From: Capra hircus
Taxonomy: Eukaryota > Chordata > Mammalia > Artiodactyla > Bovidae
Direction: 5' to 3'
Assembly (NCBI RefSeq): GCF_001704415.2
Contig: NC_030823.1
Location: forward strand, 69,068,458 to 69,132,457
DNA: 64,000 bases
Position 1 is the first letter of the stretch; each line of letters starts with the position of its first letter. The translations under genes were made by a program, and so were the position numbers. Below, piece after piece: positions 21,801 to 34,398 of the stretch. The notes under the pieces are model-generated. The model did no database searches and was not told the origin of the DNA. It saw only the letters and a program-made list of their open reading frames with translations.

Positions 21801-24384
21801 TCTGCCAATCCATGGAATGCTAATGTGAAAGACAGTTCATAATTGCTTACTTCCCAGTTTTCACTAGAAACAAGTTTAAAAGCAAGGTTTCTAAGGGTTA
21901 AAAATTCTCACATTGATAATTAAAACTACTAGAAATAATAAGGAAAAGGAATTTTATGTGTTATCAGGACTGGCTAAGATGGGAATGAGTCTGATTAAGT
22001 GAGTTTTAATATCAAAAGTAAGCTGGTATAACATTAGAATTTTACTTTCTCCCTGTTGAAAGGGACAAAGCTTTCTTAGACTATTGGTCTGCTTTTGACA
22101 ATCAGAGATTATAAAAGGTTTTTCTTTACCTTTTGAACAATCTGCCAGGGAGGAGGTGGAGGACACAAAGATGTTGTGCTTTGTCAAAATAAGCACCTAT
22201 GTTCCTGTTGTCTATATCAGACCTTTGATTTCTTAAACCTAGTCCTCTCAATATTAAAAGAGCTAATTTTCACTCAGAACGATGTAGTCTATATTTGCCT
22301 GTAAAGTCTTTGTCACTTTGGTTAAATACATAAGTACTGTTTCGCAGTGTCCTATGACCCTATGTGACCAAGTATTTTTAAACCTTTTAATATTTTTGAC
22401 AAACTTCCCCAAAATCAAATTCTAAAAGAAGGCTTTCTGACCTCAAACTAACTTTGGGATGTTTTTAAGAGGGCCCCAAGCATATTACAAAAGATTTCGT
22501 TTGCTCTTCTCTTAAAAAGATAGATGTTAAATTAATTAGACTTATTTGATATGTTAAGTTACATGTGAAGAAGCATTAATAAAAATACTAAGCTTTATGT
22601 TGTATTTATATAGGATATAAGTACTTTTAAAACTATATGAAGTTCCTAGAAATTAGTATCTGGTAATGTTGTGGTAAAACATTATAATACACATAGTGAT
22701 ATTTTATTTATAATAGTAATATAATAATAACTCTGATAATGTTATCAGTCATAATTCTAGTTACTGTCTTAGAGTGCTATGTATCATAGAAATAATCAAA
22801 TTTCCCCGTCAACTACACTGTAATGAACTCTAATCAGATCTTTAACCATGGCATTTTAAGTCTTTTGACATTTACAGACAGTTATTGCTTTACTCTGAGG
22901 TTTTTCCTAAAGCATTCCTAAGAAGTGTTCTTTCTTCAGCAAAATTTCTAAAAAGCATTCTGACAGGTACTCTAGGATACAAGTTTATGGGAACTTTCAG
23001 ATCATCATACCAACTGGGTAAGGATTTATAGAACTCTAAGGAAAACCAGATTCATAAAACTGCTAACAAAAGATGAAGATCAAAAACTAACTGCATAGGA
23101 CTGAATGAACTGATAAAGATGTGTAGAATTTTTTTATGATTTTTTTGTTTAAAACATTGCTGGTTCTTTTATGTTTTGTTTTTCCAGGCTTAAGGAAATC
23201 CTCTTTTCTCTTAAAAGCTTTCAGCAATTTGGTAATAATAACATTTGTGAACTAAAGTGAAACATTTATTTTTTCTCCTTACTTGATCTCACCAAAATTC
23301 AGAAACTCTTGAGTATTCTTTCCATTGTAATAAATGTCATTATTTGCATAAGTTCAATAAGAATCTGTTCTCATTATACCAGAACATAACTGGAAATACT
23401 CGCTATATCACAAAGGCTTTAAACAGAATGTCATATTTGAGAGAAATGTGTATAGACCCAGATATGACCAGACAACTTGGAAAAACTGGCCTAGTCCCTT
23501 ACTTAACATGTTTACCATCAGCCTTACCAGATGAGTATGGACGGTTACACTTCCTGGCAGGCCCAGCAACCTCGAAGAGAGGAGTTCACTCAGACTGTAG
23601 GTGCTGCAAGGAAAATCTTGTGATGATTCTTAGATTGGCTTTCGAGTCTCAAAGGATTTTAAGAGTTCAGTCTGAGACCCCTTATGAAAATTTCTACCAA
23701 AGCAGTCTTAAAAAGAACTTACACAATCAATCACTATTCTTGCCGCATTTGTGTAAATAATCAAGCCAGTCTAATGCAAACTAACTAGTTTTACTGTAAT
23801 TATCCTTAAAAAAAAGAAGTGGAGATTACTGTATGCAGAAAAATTATGCCTGGACTTTTGTCTATTTTAGAGTCTAACCCCATCAACTGTTTTTGAGGTT
23901 TTGTGATACATCTAGCAACTGAACTAGACCCTAAATTCTTCTAGTTTCCTCAAATATCTGGCTACAACTGTCCAAACTAACATTTCTAATTCTCTCTGAC
24001 CCTTCTAATTTAAAATTACCAAAAACAAAGACTGCCCTTGAACCTTCTTGGAAGGGACTAACTGTAACAACCAGGTCCTCTTCCCTGCCCAGATGGCAGT
24101 CAGGCTTCAGGCACCTGAGCCATGGAGATGCGTCTCACAGCTGAAGATGGCTCCACCTGACATCTGGTCCTGGACAGGCACAAGGGACCTCTGAATCAAC
24201 TGTCAAGGGAGAGCAGTAGCTGACATCAGGGTAGACTGCTTCTGCCCATGATGTCAGATCAAGACAAAACATGAAATCCTTTATTCTTCTCTTTCTTTCC
24301 TTTACTCTGGAATTGGAAAGACATTTACACATCTCTCAGTCCAGTCCTAAGTAGGGTAACATCTCAGCCTGCTGGGTTTGTCTC
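18840..24384 (+). pseudogene. ERV interior, gag/pol-like region, heavily decayed
   Basis: No open frame longer than about 140 codons. The longest (23344-23760) starts inside otherwise broken sequence and shows no catalytic motif I can name. An A-run lies at 20950-20967. I cannot place the protease, RT or integrase boundaries. Assignment to gag/pol rests on position between the left LTR and the envelope-like part. Confidence 0.45.
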
Positions 24385-24396
24385 TAAAGATTCTGA

Positions 24397-25661
24397 AAGA
24401 TCTAAATGTAAGATCAGAAACTATAAAACTCCTAGAGGAGAACATAGGCAAAACACTCTCAGACATAAATCACAGCAGGATCCTCTATGATCCACCTCCC
24501 AGAATACTGGAAATAAAAGCAAAAATAAACAAATGGGATCTAATTAAAATTAAAAGCTTCTGCACAACAAAGGAAAATATAAGCAAGGTGAAAAGACAGC
24601 CTTCTGAATGGGAGAAAATAATAGCAAATGAAGCAACTGACAAACAACTAATCTCAAAAATATACAAGCAACTTATGCAGCTCAAGTCCAGAAAAATAAA
24701 CGACCCAATCAAAAAATGGGCCAAAGAACTAAATAGACATTTCTCCAAAGAAGACATACAGATGGCTAACAAACACATGAAAAGATGCTCAACATCACTC
24801 ATTATTAGAGAAATGCAAATCAAAACCACAATGAGGTACCACTTCACACCAGTCAGATTGGCTGCGATCCAAAAATCTGCAAGCAATAAATGCTGGAGAG
24901 GGTGTGGAGAAAAGGGAACCCTCCTACACTGTTGGTGGGAATGCAAACTAGTACAGCCACTATGGAGAACAGTGTGGAGATTCCTTAAAAAATTGCAAAT
25001 AGAACTACCTTATGACCCAGCAATCCCACTGCTGGGCATACACACTGAGGAAACCAGAATTGAAAGAGACACATGTACCCCAATGTTCATTGCAGCACTG
25101 TTTATAATAGCCAGGACATGGAAACAATCTAGATGTCTATCAGCAGATGAATGGATAAGAAAGCTGTGGTACATATACACAATGGAGTATTACTCAGGCG
25201 TTAAAAAGAATTCATTTGAATCAGTTCTGATGAGATGGGTGAAACTGGAGCCAATTATACAGAGTGAAGTAAGCCAGAAAGAAAAACATCAATACAGTAT
25301 ACTAACACATATATATGGAATTTAGGAAGATGGCAATGACGACCCTGTATGCAAGACAGGAAAAAAGACACAGATGTGTATAACGGACTTTGGGACTCAG
25401 AGGGAGAGGGAGAGGGTGGGATGATTTGGGAGAATGGGAATTCTAACATGTATACTGTCATGTAAGAATTGAATCGCCAGTCCATGTCTGACGTAGGGTG
25501 CAGCATGCTTGGGGCTGGTGCATGGGGATGACCCAGAGAGATGTTGTGGGGAGGGAGGTGGGAGGGGGGTTCATGTTTGGGAACACATGTAAGAATTAAA
25601 GATTTTAAAATTTAAAAAATAAAAAATAAAAATAAAAAAAATTTAAAAATAAATAAATAAA
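24397..25661 (+). mobile_element. Young 5'-truncated L1 inserted in the ERV
   Basis: Flanked by a perfect 12-bp duplication, TAAAGATTCTGA at 24385-24396 and 25662-25673. It carries the last roughly 310 codons of L1 ORF2 without a single stop, ending at 25325. Recognisable C-terminal pieces include KSFCTTKENISKVKRQPSEW, KRCSTSLIIREMQIKTTMRY and DEWIRKLWYIYTMEYY. The known L1 C-terminal cysteine region is present (CWRGCGEKGTLLHCWWEC). Then come a roughly 280-bp 3'UTR and an A-rich tail. The open frame and intact duplication mark it as one of the youngest insertions in the window. It has no RT domain, so it is not autonomous. It is antisense to the host gene. Confidence 0.95.
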
Positions 25662-25673
25662 TAAAGATTCTGA

Positions 25674-26832
25674 TCTACCCAACACTAGAGGTCTCCTGGT
25701 CCTCCCTGTGACTAATTTCTCTTCTATCCCAATGCCTATGGGAACTATGATCAACACCACCCCCTCAACCTAGAAGTCTCTTACCAACTTCAACTCTTGT
25801 GGTCAGAATACCAAATAGTGTTTTTATCTTTCTCCAATTATAATACTTACCCAGTTAGACACAATCGCCTACATTATTTTAGGTCATTTGCACCCCCACA
25901 TTCCCATGATTATCTAGATGAATCTGCCCCCACTCACTAGGAGATCTCACCAGCAGCACCCATCTTTGCAAGGTAGGTGCCTCTTTCTTTCAGACTAAAA
26001 GATTTTCTTTCTGTATGCACTGAAATCCTAATTGACTCCTGGTTTGAACACTAAAAACAGCAATCCCTGTGAATGATCCATTAGCAGCATCCCTTGAACA
26101 GGAATATAGTTCGTGCCCCAATAGGGCTAGTCTTTGTTTGTGGTGGTTATAGTTCTCCTTGGGCCCATGAATGCCGAGATGGCTGGCATACAAACCATGT
26201 GATGCCTCTTAGGTTATCTAACAGTACCCCTAACTTTCCATGAATGAACAAGTCCCCTCATTGGTTAACTCCCATAGATTTACATCAGAAAGTTAGACAA
26301 GGCCTACCAGGAGGTGTTCATGACTCAGAATTCACTTCCTTTGGCAATGCCATGCCTTCCTGGTGAGGAGCAAATGTAACTGAGAATGTGATTTTAAAAT
26401 TATCCTTAGTTCTTGAAGATATTCAAGAATCTGCTGCTAAAACAACAGCTGTCCCCAAAAAACTCCTCGGACTCTTCAGCCAGAATTGTTCCTCAAAATA
26501 GAAGAGCCCTTAATTACCTTTTAGCTGAGCAGGGAGGTGCTGTGGCCAACACAAACTGCTGTGCCTAGATTAACACTTCAGGGGAAGCTGAAAACAATTA
26601 TGTAAAATCACTGAGCAAGCCACATGGTTAAAAAGGTGACTCCTTCAGGAGGGTTGTTCTTTGCTTTATTTGGTCTCAATTAATTTGGATCCTGGGGACC
26701 ATGGTTCCAATATTCATTCCAAATACTGGGAATTATCCTGCTTTTGATTATTATAATCATAATAATCTCCCTGGTACATTATACTGAACCTTAAACTTTG
26801 ATCACATTTCTCAGTTAAGCTAAGGGTTTGAT
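25674..26832 (+). pseudogene. ERV envelope-like region, non-functional
   Basis: Resumes directly after the L1. In pieces it reads like a class-I envelope: an L-Q-N-R-R-like segment followed by a Cys-rich stretch and a hydrophobic, membrane-spanning-like end near 26640-26780. Stop codons and frame breaks occur throughout, including in the transmembrane part. No functional product is possible as it stands. Confidence 0.5.
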
Positions 26833-26846
26833 CAAAGGGGGAGAAT
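26833..26846 (+). other. Polypurine tract of the ERV
   Basis: CAAAGGGGGAGAATT immediately precedes the TG that opens the right LTR, as expected for the plus-strand primer of reverse transcription. Confidence 0.65.
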
Positions 26847-27298
26847 TGTTTAAAAAAAAGAAAAAGAAACAACATGTCTGGAATGGAGTCACTTGTGCTA
26901 AACCCATATCACCAAACCAAGACTTAAATTTCAACTTTCCCAAGGACTGGAATCTTAACCAATAGACCTGGAATTTCCCAGTTAGGACCAGTGAGATAAT
27001 ATGCATAATAAACCCTTTTGGGACTTCCCTGGTGGTTCAGTGGCTAAGAATCTGCCTTCCAATGCAGGAGACACAAGTTCAATCCCTGGTCGGGGAACTA
27101 AGATCCCCACATGCCATGGGGCAACTAAGCCCATGCACCACAACAAAGAACTAGAAGAGCCAAAAAATAAAAACAAAAAATCATCCTTTTGACCCCAAAG
27201 GAAAGAGACCTCGCTCAAAATAATCCTTATTTTTATTTTAAAGGTGAGAATCCAAAAGACAAATCATTCAATTCCTTCAAAAGAATCTTACCTGGACA
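26847..27298 (+). repeat. 3' LTR of the ERV, split by a SINE
   Basis: Opens TGTTTAAAAAAAAG and follows the left LTR through CTGGAATTTCCCAGTTAGGACC. It is broken at about 27010 by a CHR-type SINE and resumes at GACCCCAAAGGAAAGAGACC. The end is less certain: CTGGACA followed by TTTTC is chosen because it gives a CA end and a 5-bp duplication matching the left flank. Confidence 0.6.
27022..27180 (+). mobile_element. CHR-type SINE inside the 3' LTR
   Basis: GGGACTTCCCTGGTGGTTCAG head through GTTCAATCCCTGGTCGGGG to an A-rich tail (CAAAAAATAAAAACAAAAAA). CCTTTTG on each side is a short TSD. Confidence 0.85.
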
Positions 27299-27811
27299 TT
27301 TTCTTTCTGACAATAAACTCTTCTAAGTAAGAAAATAAGTAAATAAACAACCCCCTAAATGTTCCAGAAGATGATAATCCCCTAAGGATTCTGTTCTAAT
27401 TAAATGACTTCTAAAAGATTAAGATAAAAAGATTAAGAGAAGGAAAAGGGAATCAAGAATTAAAACCAAGGAGTTAAAACCTTCTCTTAAAAGATGGAAT
27501 AAAAATAAGATAGGAGAAAATTTGGAAATCAAACTCCACATAAACTTAAGAGTTTTTTTATCTGCCACACAGATAAATATGGAAAGTCCCTCAAGCCATA
27601 CAAAAGCTTTTACTCATTTTTTCACTGCCTATAGGAGACATCTTAAAAGAAGTAGCAAATCTATGGAAGATTCAGTTCAACAACTGTTTTCTTGATGTCA
27701 TGATATGGAATCACATTTTTTTTCCTTAGATGATATAAAACAATAAACAGAAATACTGACTACAATCTGTAAATTCTTCTCAATTCTAGAAGCTTCACAG
27801 ACTCTCTTAAT

Positions 27812-28015
27812 GCATCCCACTGGTGGCTCAGGCGGTAAAGAGTCTGCATGCAATGCAGGAGACCCAGGGTCTATCCCTGAGTCAGGAAGATCCCATGGAG
27901 AAGGGAATGGCAACCCACTCCAGTACTCTTGCCTAGAGAATCCCATGGACAGAGGTACCTGGAGGGCTGCAGGCCTTGCTATCACAAAGAATCGGACATG
28001 ACACACTTTCACTTT
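27812..28015 (+). mobile_element. Bov-tA SINE
   Basis: TGGTGGCTCAGGCGGTAAAG head, GGTCTATCCCTGAGTCAGG, then the Bov-A part with ATGGCAACCCACTCCAG and an ending ACACTTTCACTTTCACC. Confidence 0.87.
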
Positions 28016-28019
28016 CACC

Positions 28020-30270
28020 TTAAAAATTAAATTGATTTAGTGAATACTAGAATTAGAACAGAAGCTATCCCATCTTTCTTCAGACTGATCTAAGGTAAAG
28101 ATATACATATCACCATGTTTAAACAGTTCAAAGTATGTATAAAGCAATACTCCCAGAATATATCACATGTGAAGCTCATTTCAAGATAACAATGAAAATC
28201 CCCCTAGCAACTGGCTTTCTTTAAGTAAGCCATCAAAGTGAAAAAGTTCTCCATATCACTTAGTCCTGCCCTTCCTACCCCTTTCAGAAGGAAAGATATC
28301 TACTAGTTACTAATCATATATTACATTCCAGAAAATCATCTCAATGTTTATAGTCATTTCAGTGTTATCACTGAATACTACATATAGAAGACTATCAATA
28401 AAATTTTGTTAAACAAATGAATGGAAAAGTAAGTGAATGATTTTGCACCAATAGTACACAGTCTGATAACAATACCTTCCCGCCTACAGATGATCCAACT
28501 ATAACTTAGTGCCTTTCATAATAGTCATATAAATGCATTTCAGAAATATGTATAATTATTGTCTTTATCATCTGTGTATATAAAAGGAATATAAAGGAAT
28601 ATAGCATAGACGGGCCATGGCTGAACTAAAGAGAGAGTCTGTATTTGGTCTAATTTTACATTATAACTATCAGTGAGGAAAATACAACACAAATATTCTA
28701 AGTAATTATAAATCACTGTGAAGTCTATGAACTCTCTATTGTTTGACAATTTTGGAAAATGTGTTTCTTAACAGTTTATAAAAGTATGATATGTCTGCAC
28801 AGTGATCTGGTTATTTTTTATTTTTCAAATAAACACACTTTGAGACCACAAACAGAAACACAGTGTAATCTTCTGAGAAAAAGCAGAGCTACATTTTTAA
28901 TACTCCCTAAAAAGGAATAAATAGGCTGAACTTCCATGCAATTTATTAACAGCTCTATGTTTAAGATACAGCTGAAGCTCTAAATTATATAAAAGTACAT
29001 AACTCAAATAATAACAAAATAATGATTAACTCCTTGCCCAAGTGCCTAACAACCTGCCAGAATTAAAATAGTAGTAGTAGTGTTTCCACCTAGAGTATTT
29101 TAGTTTTGTTTGGTTTATTTTAAAATACTCATAGACATATACAATTCTTCCAATCAGAATCAAGGTTCCCCCCCCCCACAATAACCACAGGGATTAAACC
29201 AACCCTCTCATTTTAATGTTTTTAAATTGTGTTGCTAAAGATATAAAAATGTGGTGATACTGATGACAGAGACCATCTAATAAAATAAAAAAACCCTTCG
29301 AGAATCCTCATCTATCTCACTGATTTTGCTGTGGAGCAGCTGTGCCTCACAGATTCACATGAATGAAAATATTTAGACGAGAAACCACCCACTTAGTTTA
29401 TTTTCCATATGACTTTCCTGTAATTATTTTGTAAACTGTTCACACAACAATACATAAAAACATCTGCAAAAACAGGTAATTAATGTGTCAAGCCAAACTA
29501 ATGCATTTTTTATGGTGTCCATGCTTCGTCAACTGTAATTATAACTCTTTTTTAAGCAAATGATGATGTGTTTGTTGCAATGTGCAAGTGGTTATTTTAG
29601 ATGCTCTGTTTACTCTTCATACAATCTGAATATAAAGCTCCTCAGCTACTTTACCCCACATCGATGCTTTACCTAGCTTTTTGCAGAAGCAGGAAAGTGG
29701 CTCTCTTTTCCAAGCTATAATTTCCAGTAAACATTTTTGTCATTAAAACATGAAATTCTAACATAAAAGTCATTACCAAAATAGCCAACAATTCAAGAAA
29801 TAATATGCCCACAGATGATTCAACAGGACTTTCTTCCTTCAGTTGTAACCACCTGAGAATGCAGCACTTTTTGCCAATTGACTACAGTATAAGCCTTCTG
29901 AACATCAGAGATTTAGAAGGTGCATTGTTTTTTGAATGCATAATATTCATTCCATCGAGACCACCAAATATACATATCTTCGACACGAGACCAACAAATG
30001 AAGAATCAAATCCTGCCCAGTACACTGCTTCATAATCAATTCATCCTGCTTGAGTTCTAACTATGTGAAAGATCATCTTAATTATCATTATGATTATTAT
30101 ACATTAACAATATTGTTAATAATAATCCTTCTATGGACATTCTTCTAGGCCTAAGGTATGTGATCTGTTAAATTCTGTTTCCAGGGGAAACAAAATCTAA
30201 AATTAATGAAGAAGCACAACAATATAAGATTTTTCTGGGGTTCCTTCTTTTCTTAAAAAAGGTAGTTTTG
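28020..30270. other. Unique AT-rich intron
   Basis: Over 2.2 kb without a clearly recognised repeat. A 10-C run lies at 29168-29177. The stretch around 29330-29720 has mixed composition and few low-complexity runs, and could be conserved non-coding DNA, but I see no diagnostic motif. No open frame is convincing. Confidence 0.5.
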
Positions 30271-30271
30271 G

Positions 30272-30572
30272 GGATTTCCCTGGTGACCAGTGTCTGGGAA
30301 TCCACCTGCCGATGCAGCGAACATGGGTTCAATTCCTAACATGCCACCGAACAACTAAGCCCGTACACCATAACTACTGAACCTGCACTCTAGAGTCCAT
30401 AAGCTGCAACTCCTGAAGTCCACACACCTAGAAACCATACTCTGCAACAAGAGAGGCCACCTCAATGAGGTGCCCTGCAACAAAACAGTAGCTCCTGCTT
30501 GTCACAACTAGAGAAAGCCAACACACAGCAATCAAGACCCAGCACAGCTATAAATAAATAAATAAATAAATA
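30272..30572 (+). mobile_element. CHR-type SINE with (AAAT)n tail
   Basis: GGGGATTTCCCTGGTGACCAG head, body with CTCTAGAGTCCATAAGCTGC and AAGAGAGGCCACCTCAATGA, and a tail of AAAT units at 30550-30572. Confidence 0.83.
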
Positions 30573-30999
30573 TTTTTTTGAAAGAAGAAAACTAATTTTT
30601 AAAACATCTATGATTAAAACCCACAGTATTTTTTAAAAAAGGGTGGTAATAAAGAATTCTTAGTACACAAGGTTTTTCTGCTTATTTTCACAATCAAAAT
30701 TTTGAGAGATAATATAAGAATTAGCCCTTCTGAGTCCAAACTTATATAACTCTTAATCTTAATATAAATATATCTAAACCGAGTTATTCCATTCTTCCCC
30801 TGACTATCAGCTATGACAGGTGATATGATAGGTGATATGATACTGTGATATGCTACAGGTGTCTTCTGGAACACAGTGTAGGTGTCTGTCTATCCCTACC
30901 TTGTTCTCAAAAAGAACATGAGGAAAATATTAGAGTAAGTCAAATGACAGTTTCCCAGCTGCCAAGCATGTGTTTTAGGCCGAATGCTAATTCTGGACA

Positions 31000-31290
31000 A
31001 ATTAGTGAAAGCATTCAGTTGTGTCCAACTTTGTGTGACCCCCCTGGACTGTAGTCCGTGAAATTCTCCAGGCCAGAATACTGGAGAGGGTTAGCCTTTC
31101 CTTTCTCCAGGGGATCTTCCCAACCCAGGGATCGAACCCAGGTCTCTCACATTGCAGGTCAGTTCTTTACCAGCTGAGCCACAAGGGAAGCCCAAGAATG
31201 CTGGAGTGGGTAACCTATCCCTTCTCCAGAAGATCTTCCCAGCCCAGGAATCGAACTGGGGTCTCCTGCATGGCAGGCAGATTCTTTACA
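31000..31290 (-). mobile_element. Bov-tA dimer (two tRNA-derived heads)
   Basis: Reversed: a complete Bov-tA at 31000-31195 (B-box seen as GGGATCGAACCCAGGTCTC) runs directly into a second reversed tRNA-derived unit at 31196-31290 (GGAATCGAACTGGGGTCTCC). This is the composite Bov-tA form found in ruminants. Confidence 0.83.
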
Positions 31291-31679
31291 AACAATTTAG
31301 GGTTGAGTCTAATTAAAACAGAACAGAGTCCTAGTTCCAAAGATGCTGGGACAGGAAACGTAAGACCAAGACCTGGAAATGTGCCAAGACAAAAGTATAT
31401 TTATTGAAGCTAGAAATCAAACTTAGGGTCAGATTAGCAGAAACTCTCAATACTGAGTTCTCACCATTTATGTAGCAACAAACATTAATGTAATAATGCA
31501 TATAATTAATGTCATTTCAAATGGTTGCATTCTACACATTGTCAACCTTTCGGGATAAATAACACTAATGTCTGTGTGGAGTACTGACAGGACAGGCAGA
31601 GGTCATTTTAAACCTATCTGACACTTTCACAATCTACCTTAATGCATACTGGCTATTTATTATACATACTTTAAGATTT

Positions 31680-32370
31680 CACTGAACTATCACCTCTTCC
31701 AGAAGCCTTTCCTATAAGCCTTCTCCTTCCCCTTGGTCAAGTGCCCACTTCTATGTATCTACAGAAGCACTCTCATTCAAAATTATTTACAGGGAATTTT
31801 CTATGGAAAAGCTACTATGCTAGAAGATACAACAATGAATAAGAAAATTCCTCGCATTCAAGGACATCTACAAGTAAACAAAGAGACATTAATTCAACAA
31901 ATAATTAGATGAACAAATATTTCACTGTAAATATAAGCACTTGAAACAAAACAGTGTACAATGACCACAAGGTTCAAGGAATCTATTCTGGTCTAAACAG
32001 AGGTAAGGAAAGGCTTCCTTGAGGAACTGTCACTGAAACTGCGACCTGATGAACAAGGAGGTATCAACTGAGGAGACACAGAAAGCCGCTCAAACACAGC
32101 CCAGCTCACATGACGGTATTAACACAGAAAAGACCTTGCTGCCTGCCAGGAGGCAAAGAAGCCACTGCGGCTAAAGAAGGTGAGGTGAAGAGTGGTTCAA
32201 GATGAGCCTGGAGAGGCAGGCAGAAGCCACAGCATCCACAGCCTTGGAGGCCATAATATCTGTGGATTTTGTCCTCAAAGTAATGAGTTTAAGGCACAAA
32301 AGTGACATGATTAGACCATTTTTAAAAGATCACTCAGGCTACTGGTAGAGAAAGAATAAATTAGAATCAA
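31680..32370. repeat. L2-like ancient repeat pair
   Basis: 31680-31780 reads like the L2 3' region in sense (CACCTCTTCCAGAAGCCTTTCC). 31785-32370 reads like the reverse (GGAAAGGCTTCCTTGAGGAA and GTGACATGATTAGACC). Family name is from recalled phrases only. Two ancient copies meet head to head near 31782. Confidence 0.5.
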
Positions 32371-32399
32371 GCAAGAGCAGAGCAGGGGAAAAAAAAATC

Positions 32400-33765
32400 A
32401 CAGAGTTGTTAGAAAAGCAATGATGGAAGGTGGGACTTCCAGATTATTAGAGAGAGGAACTGGAGAAAACATCTTCCCAGACAAAACTGGTCAAAATTAT
32501 CAAAAAATCACAGCTCTGGAAACTGACTATAGAGAAACAGAAAATTAAGAAATACGTATGTAAGAAAAAGTGCTGAACTGCAACAGAGAAGCAAGGGTGT
32601 TTTAACACGCAGCTACTCCTACCCATCCCTAGCCAAATGCTAATAAGGGATGTGGGGATCAACCGTCTTCCTGATGCTGGAGGGGACTAGTCTGACATCC
32701 ACTGGAGAAAGCTCCAGGCTATTAAAATCAACAGCAAACAGTGAAAACGGGCAAGGCAAAAATTTAACAGAGAAATCTGAGCAACTAGGGAAGTCAGTGT
32801 GCTTTGATAAGCTCCCACATAGTCATAGGGATCCTGAAAGTTATGCACATGCACAGAAGAGATCACAGGGGTCATAACTACCCACTCACTCTCAGTGAAC
32901 AGGAGACCCTGCAAAAACAGAAAGTAAAACCAGGGAAGACTTACAAACCACCTGAATTTTTAAAGCCTCAGCCCACACACAGTCTCAGTAAATGGCAGAA
33001 GCCTCACTAACTGAGGCAGTTTAAGCATCATCTCTACATAATCACTGACTGGCCACAAACAACCCTAGGTAAATGGAAGGGAGGAGGTAGAATCTTAAGA
33101 GTTGCTCTGTTATCTAAGATGTCAACTTTTCAACAAAAAAACACGAGACATGCAAAGAAACAAGAAAGGTATGGCCCATAATCAGAATAGAAAGCAGTCA
33201 GTAAAAACTCTCTCTGAAGGGCATGCGTGCATGCTAAATCTCCTTGTGACTCTATGGACTGCAGCTGCCAGGCTCCCCTGGTCACGCTATTCTATGGGCA
33301 AGAATACTGGAGTGAGTTGCCATGCCCTTCTCCAGGGCATCTTCCTGACCCAGGGATCGAACCAACGTCTCTTCTGTCTAACCTGCACTAGCAGGCGGCT
33401 TCCTTACCGCTAGTGCCACTTGGGAAACCCATCTCTGAAGGGACTCATATCTAAGAAGATCAACAAATATCATGGATACAACAAATATCAGCAAGGATAA
33501 ACGTAAAGAGTCTCACACCCAAATACATAACAGCCAAACTGTCAAAAGCCAAAACAGAAAATCTTAAAAGTAGCAAAAGATAAACATTACTTATCACATA
33601 CTAGGGGATCTCAACAAAATTTAACAACTGACTTATTATCAGAAAAATGAAAACCAAAAGGCAGTGATATAGCATATTCAACATGCTGAAAAAGGGCATA
33701 AAAACCTGTCAAACAAGAATCCAATATCTAGGGAAAGCATCTTTCAACAATAAAGACAAAACAGA
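32400..33765 (+). repeat. Ancient L1 5'-region-like sequence, interrupted
   Basis: Purine-rich A-strand text such as AAAAGCCAAAACAGAAAATC and CTGAAAAAGGGCATAAAAAC resembles the internal part of old L1M elements. It is interrupted by the SINEs at 33220 and 33766 and continues after 34064. Boundaries uncertain. Confidence 0.45.
33220..33428 (-). mobile_element. Bov-tA SINE
   Basis: Reversed copy: TCTATGGACTGCAGCTGCC, AGAATACTGGAGTGAGTTGC and CAGGGATCGAACCAACGTC, ending at the reversed head AGTGCCACTTGGGAAACCC. Confidence 0.85.
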
Positions 33766-34063
33766 GACCTCCCTGGTGGTCCAGTGGTTGGAAGTCCACC
33801 TTCCAGGGTGGGACACATGCATTCAATCCCTGGGCGGGGAATTAGGATCCCACGTGCCATGGGCAACCGAGCCCACAAGCTGCGACTAGAGAAGCCACAC
33901 ACGACAGCTAGAGAGGCCTGCACACAGCCACTACTGAATCCAAGTGCTCTGGAGCCCTGCGCCCCGGCAGGAGAGGCCCACATCCTGCAACTAGAAAACC
34001 CGCTTCGTGCCACAACTGGACAAACTGTGTGTGCCCTGAGGACCCAGCGCAGCCAGAACTAAA
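33766..34063 (+). mobile_element. CHR-type SINE
   Basis: ACCTCCCTGGTGGTCCAGTGG head, TTCAATCCCTGGGCGGGG B-box region, body with AGCTGCGACTAGAGAAGCC and GAGGACCCAGCGCAGCC. Confidence 0.84.
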
Positions 34064-34398
34064 ACGTAAAGACAAAATGAACATTCCTACAGAAACACTG
34101 AGAGAATTTGTTGCTAACAGACTTGCTTTGGGAAAAATTTTAAAAAGATAGCATATTTCTTCTCATTTCTTCTCCAAAGTAGTTTCAAAAACAAGCAAAT
34201 TTAATCAGTAATTGTAAAACTGCACTGTAGGGCTTATATAAAGATAATACATATGAAAATACTAGCAAAAGGAAGGGAAGGAAGCTATACTGAAGCAAAG
34301 TTTCTCTATATCAGTAGAATTAAGGCAGTTTTACTCTCAAGCAGAAATGTTTTAAGTTAAAAGGCTTATTACTTTAATCTTCAGAAAAAGCATTATGG

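Larger units (their letters stand above)
18423..27298 (+). mobile_element. Decayed class-I-like endogenous retrovirus
   Basis: A provirus about 8.9 kb long, of which 1.27 kb is a later L1 and about 160 bp a SINE. Seen: two related LTRs sharing GAATGGAGTC/AAATGGAGCC, CATATCACCAAACCAAGACT and GGACTGGAATCTTAACC; a primer-binding-site match after the left LTR; and a polypurine tract before the right LTR. The interior is riddled with stops. The 3' interior (25674-26832) has envelope-like traits, including a transmembrane-like end, a Cys pair and a hydrophobic stretch. The flanks TTTTC (18418-18422) and TTTTC (27299-27303) may be a 5-bp TSD. Known: tRNA-His priming is typical of the ERV-H-like gammaretroviral group. 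It is non-coding and antisense to RPS6KC1. The proviral call is firm; the exact family is inference. Confidence 0.72.

Noticed and set aside
23344..23760. 138-codon frame as an intact retroviral gene
   Set aside because: It sits in a decayed ERV interior, has no motif I can assign, and neighbouring frames are broken.
24378..25325. 315-codon open frame as a host gene
   Set aside because: It is the C-terminus of L1 ORF2 inside a TSD-bounded, A-tailed insertion; its first codons come from the TSD.
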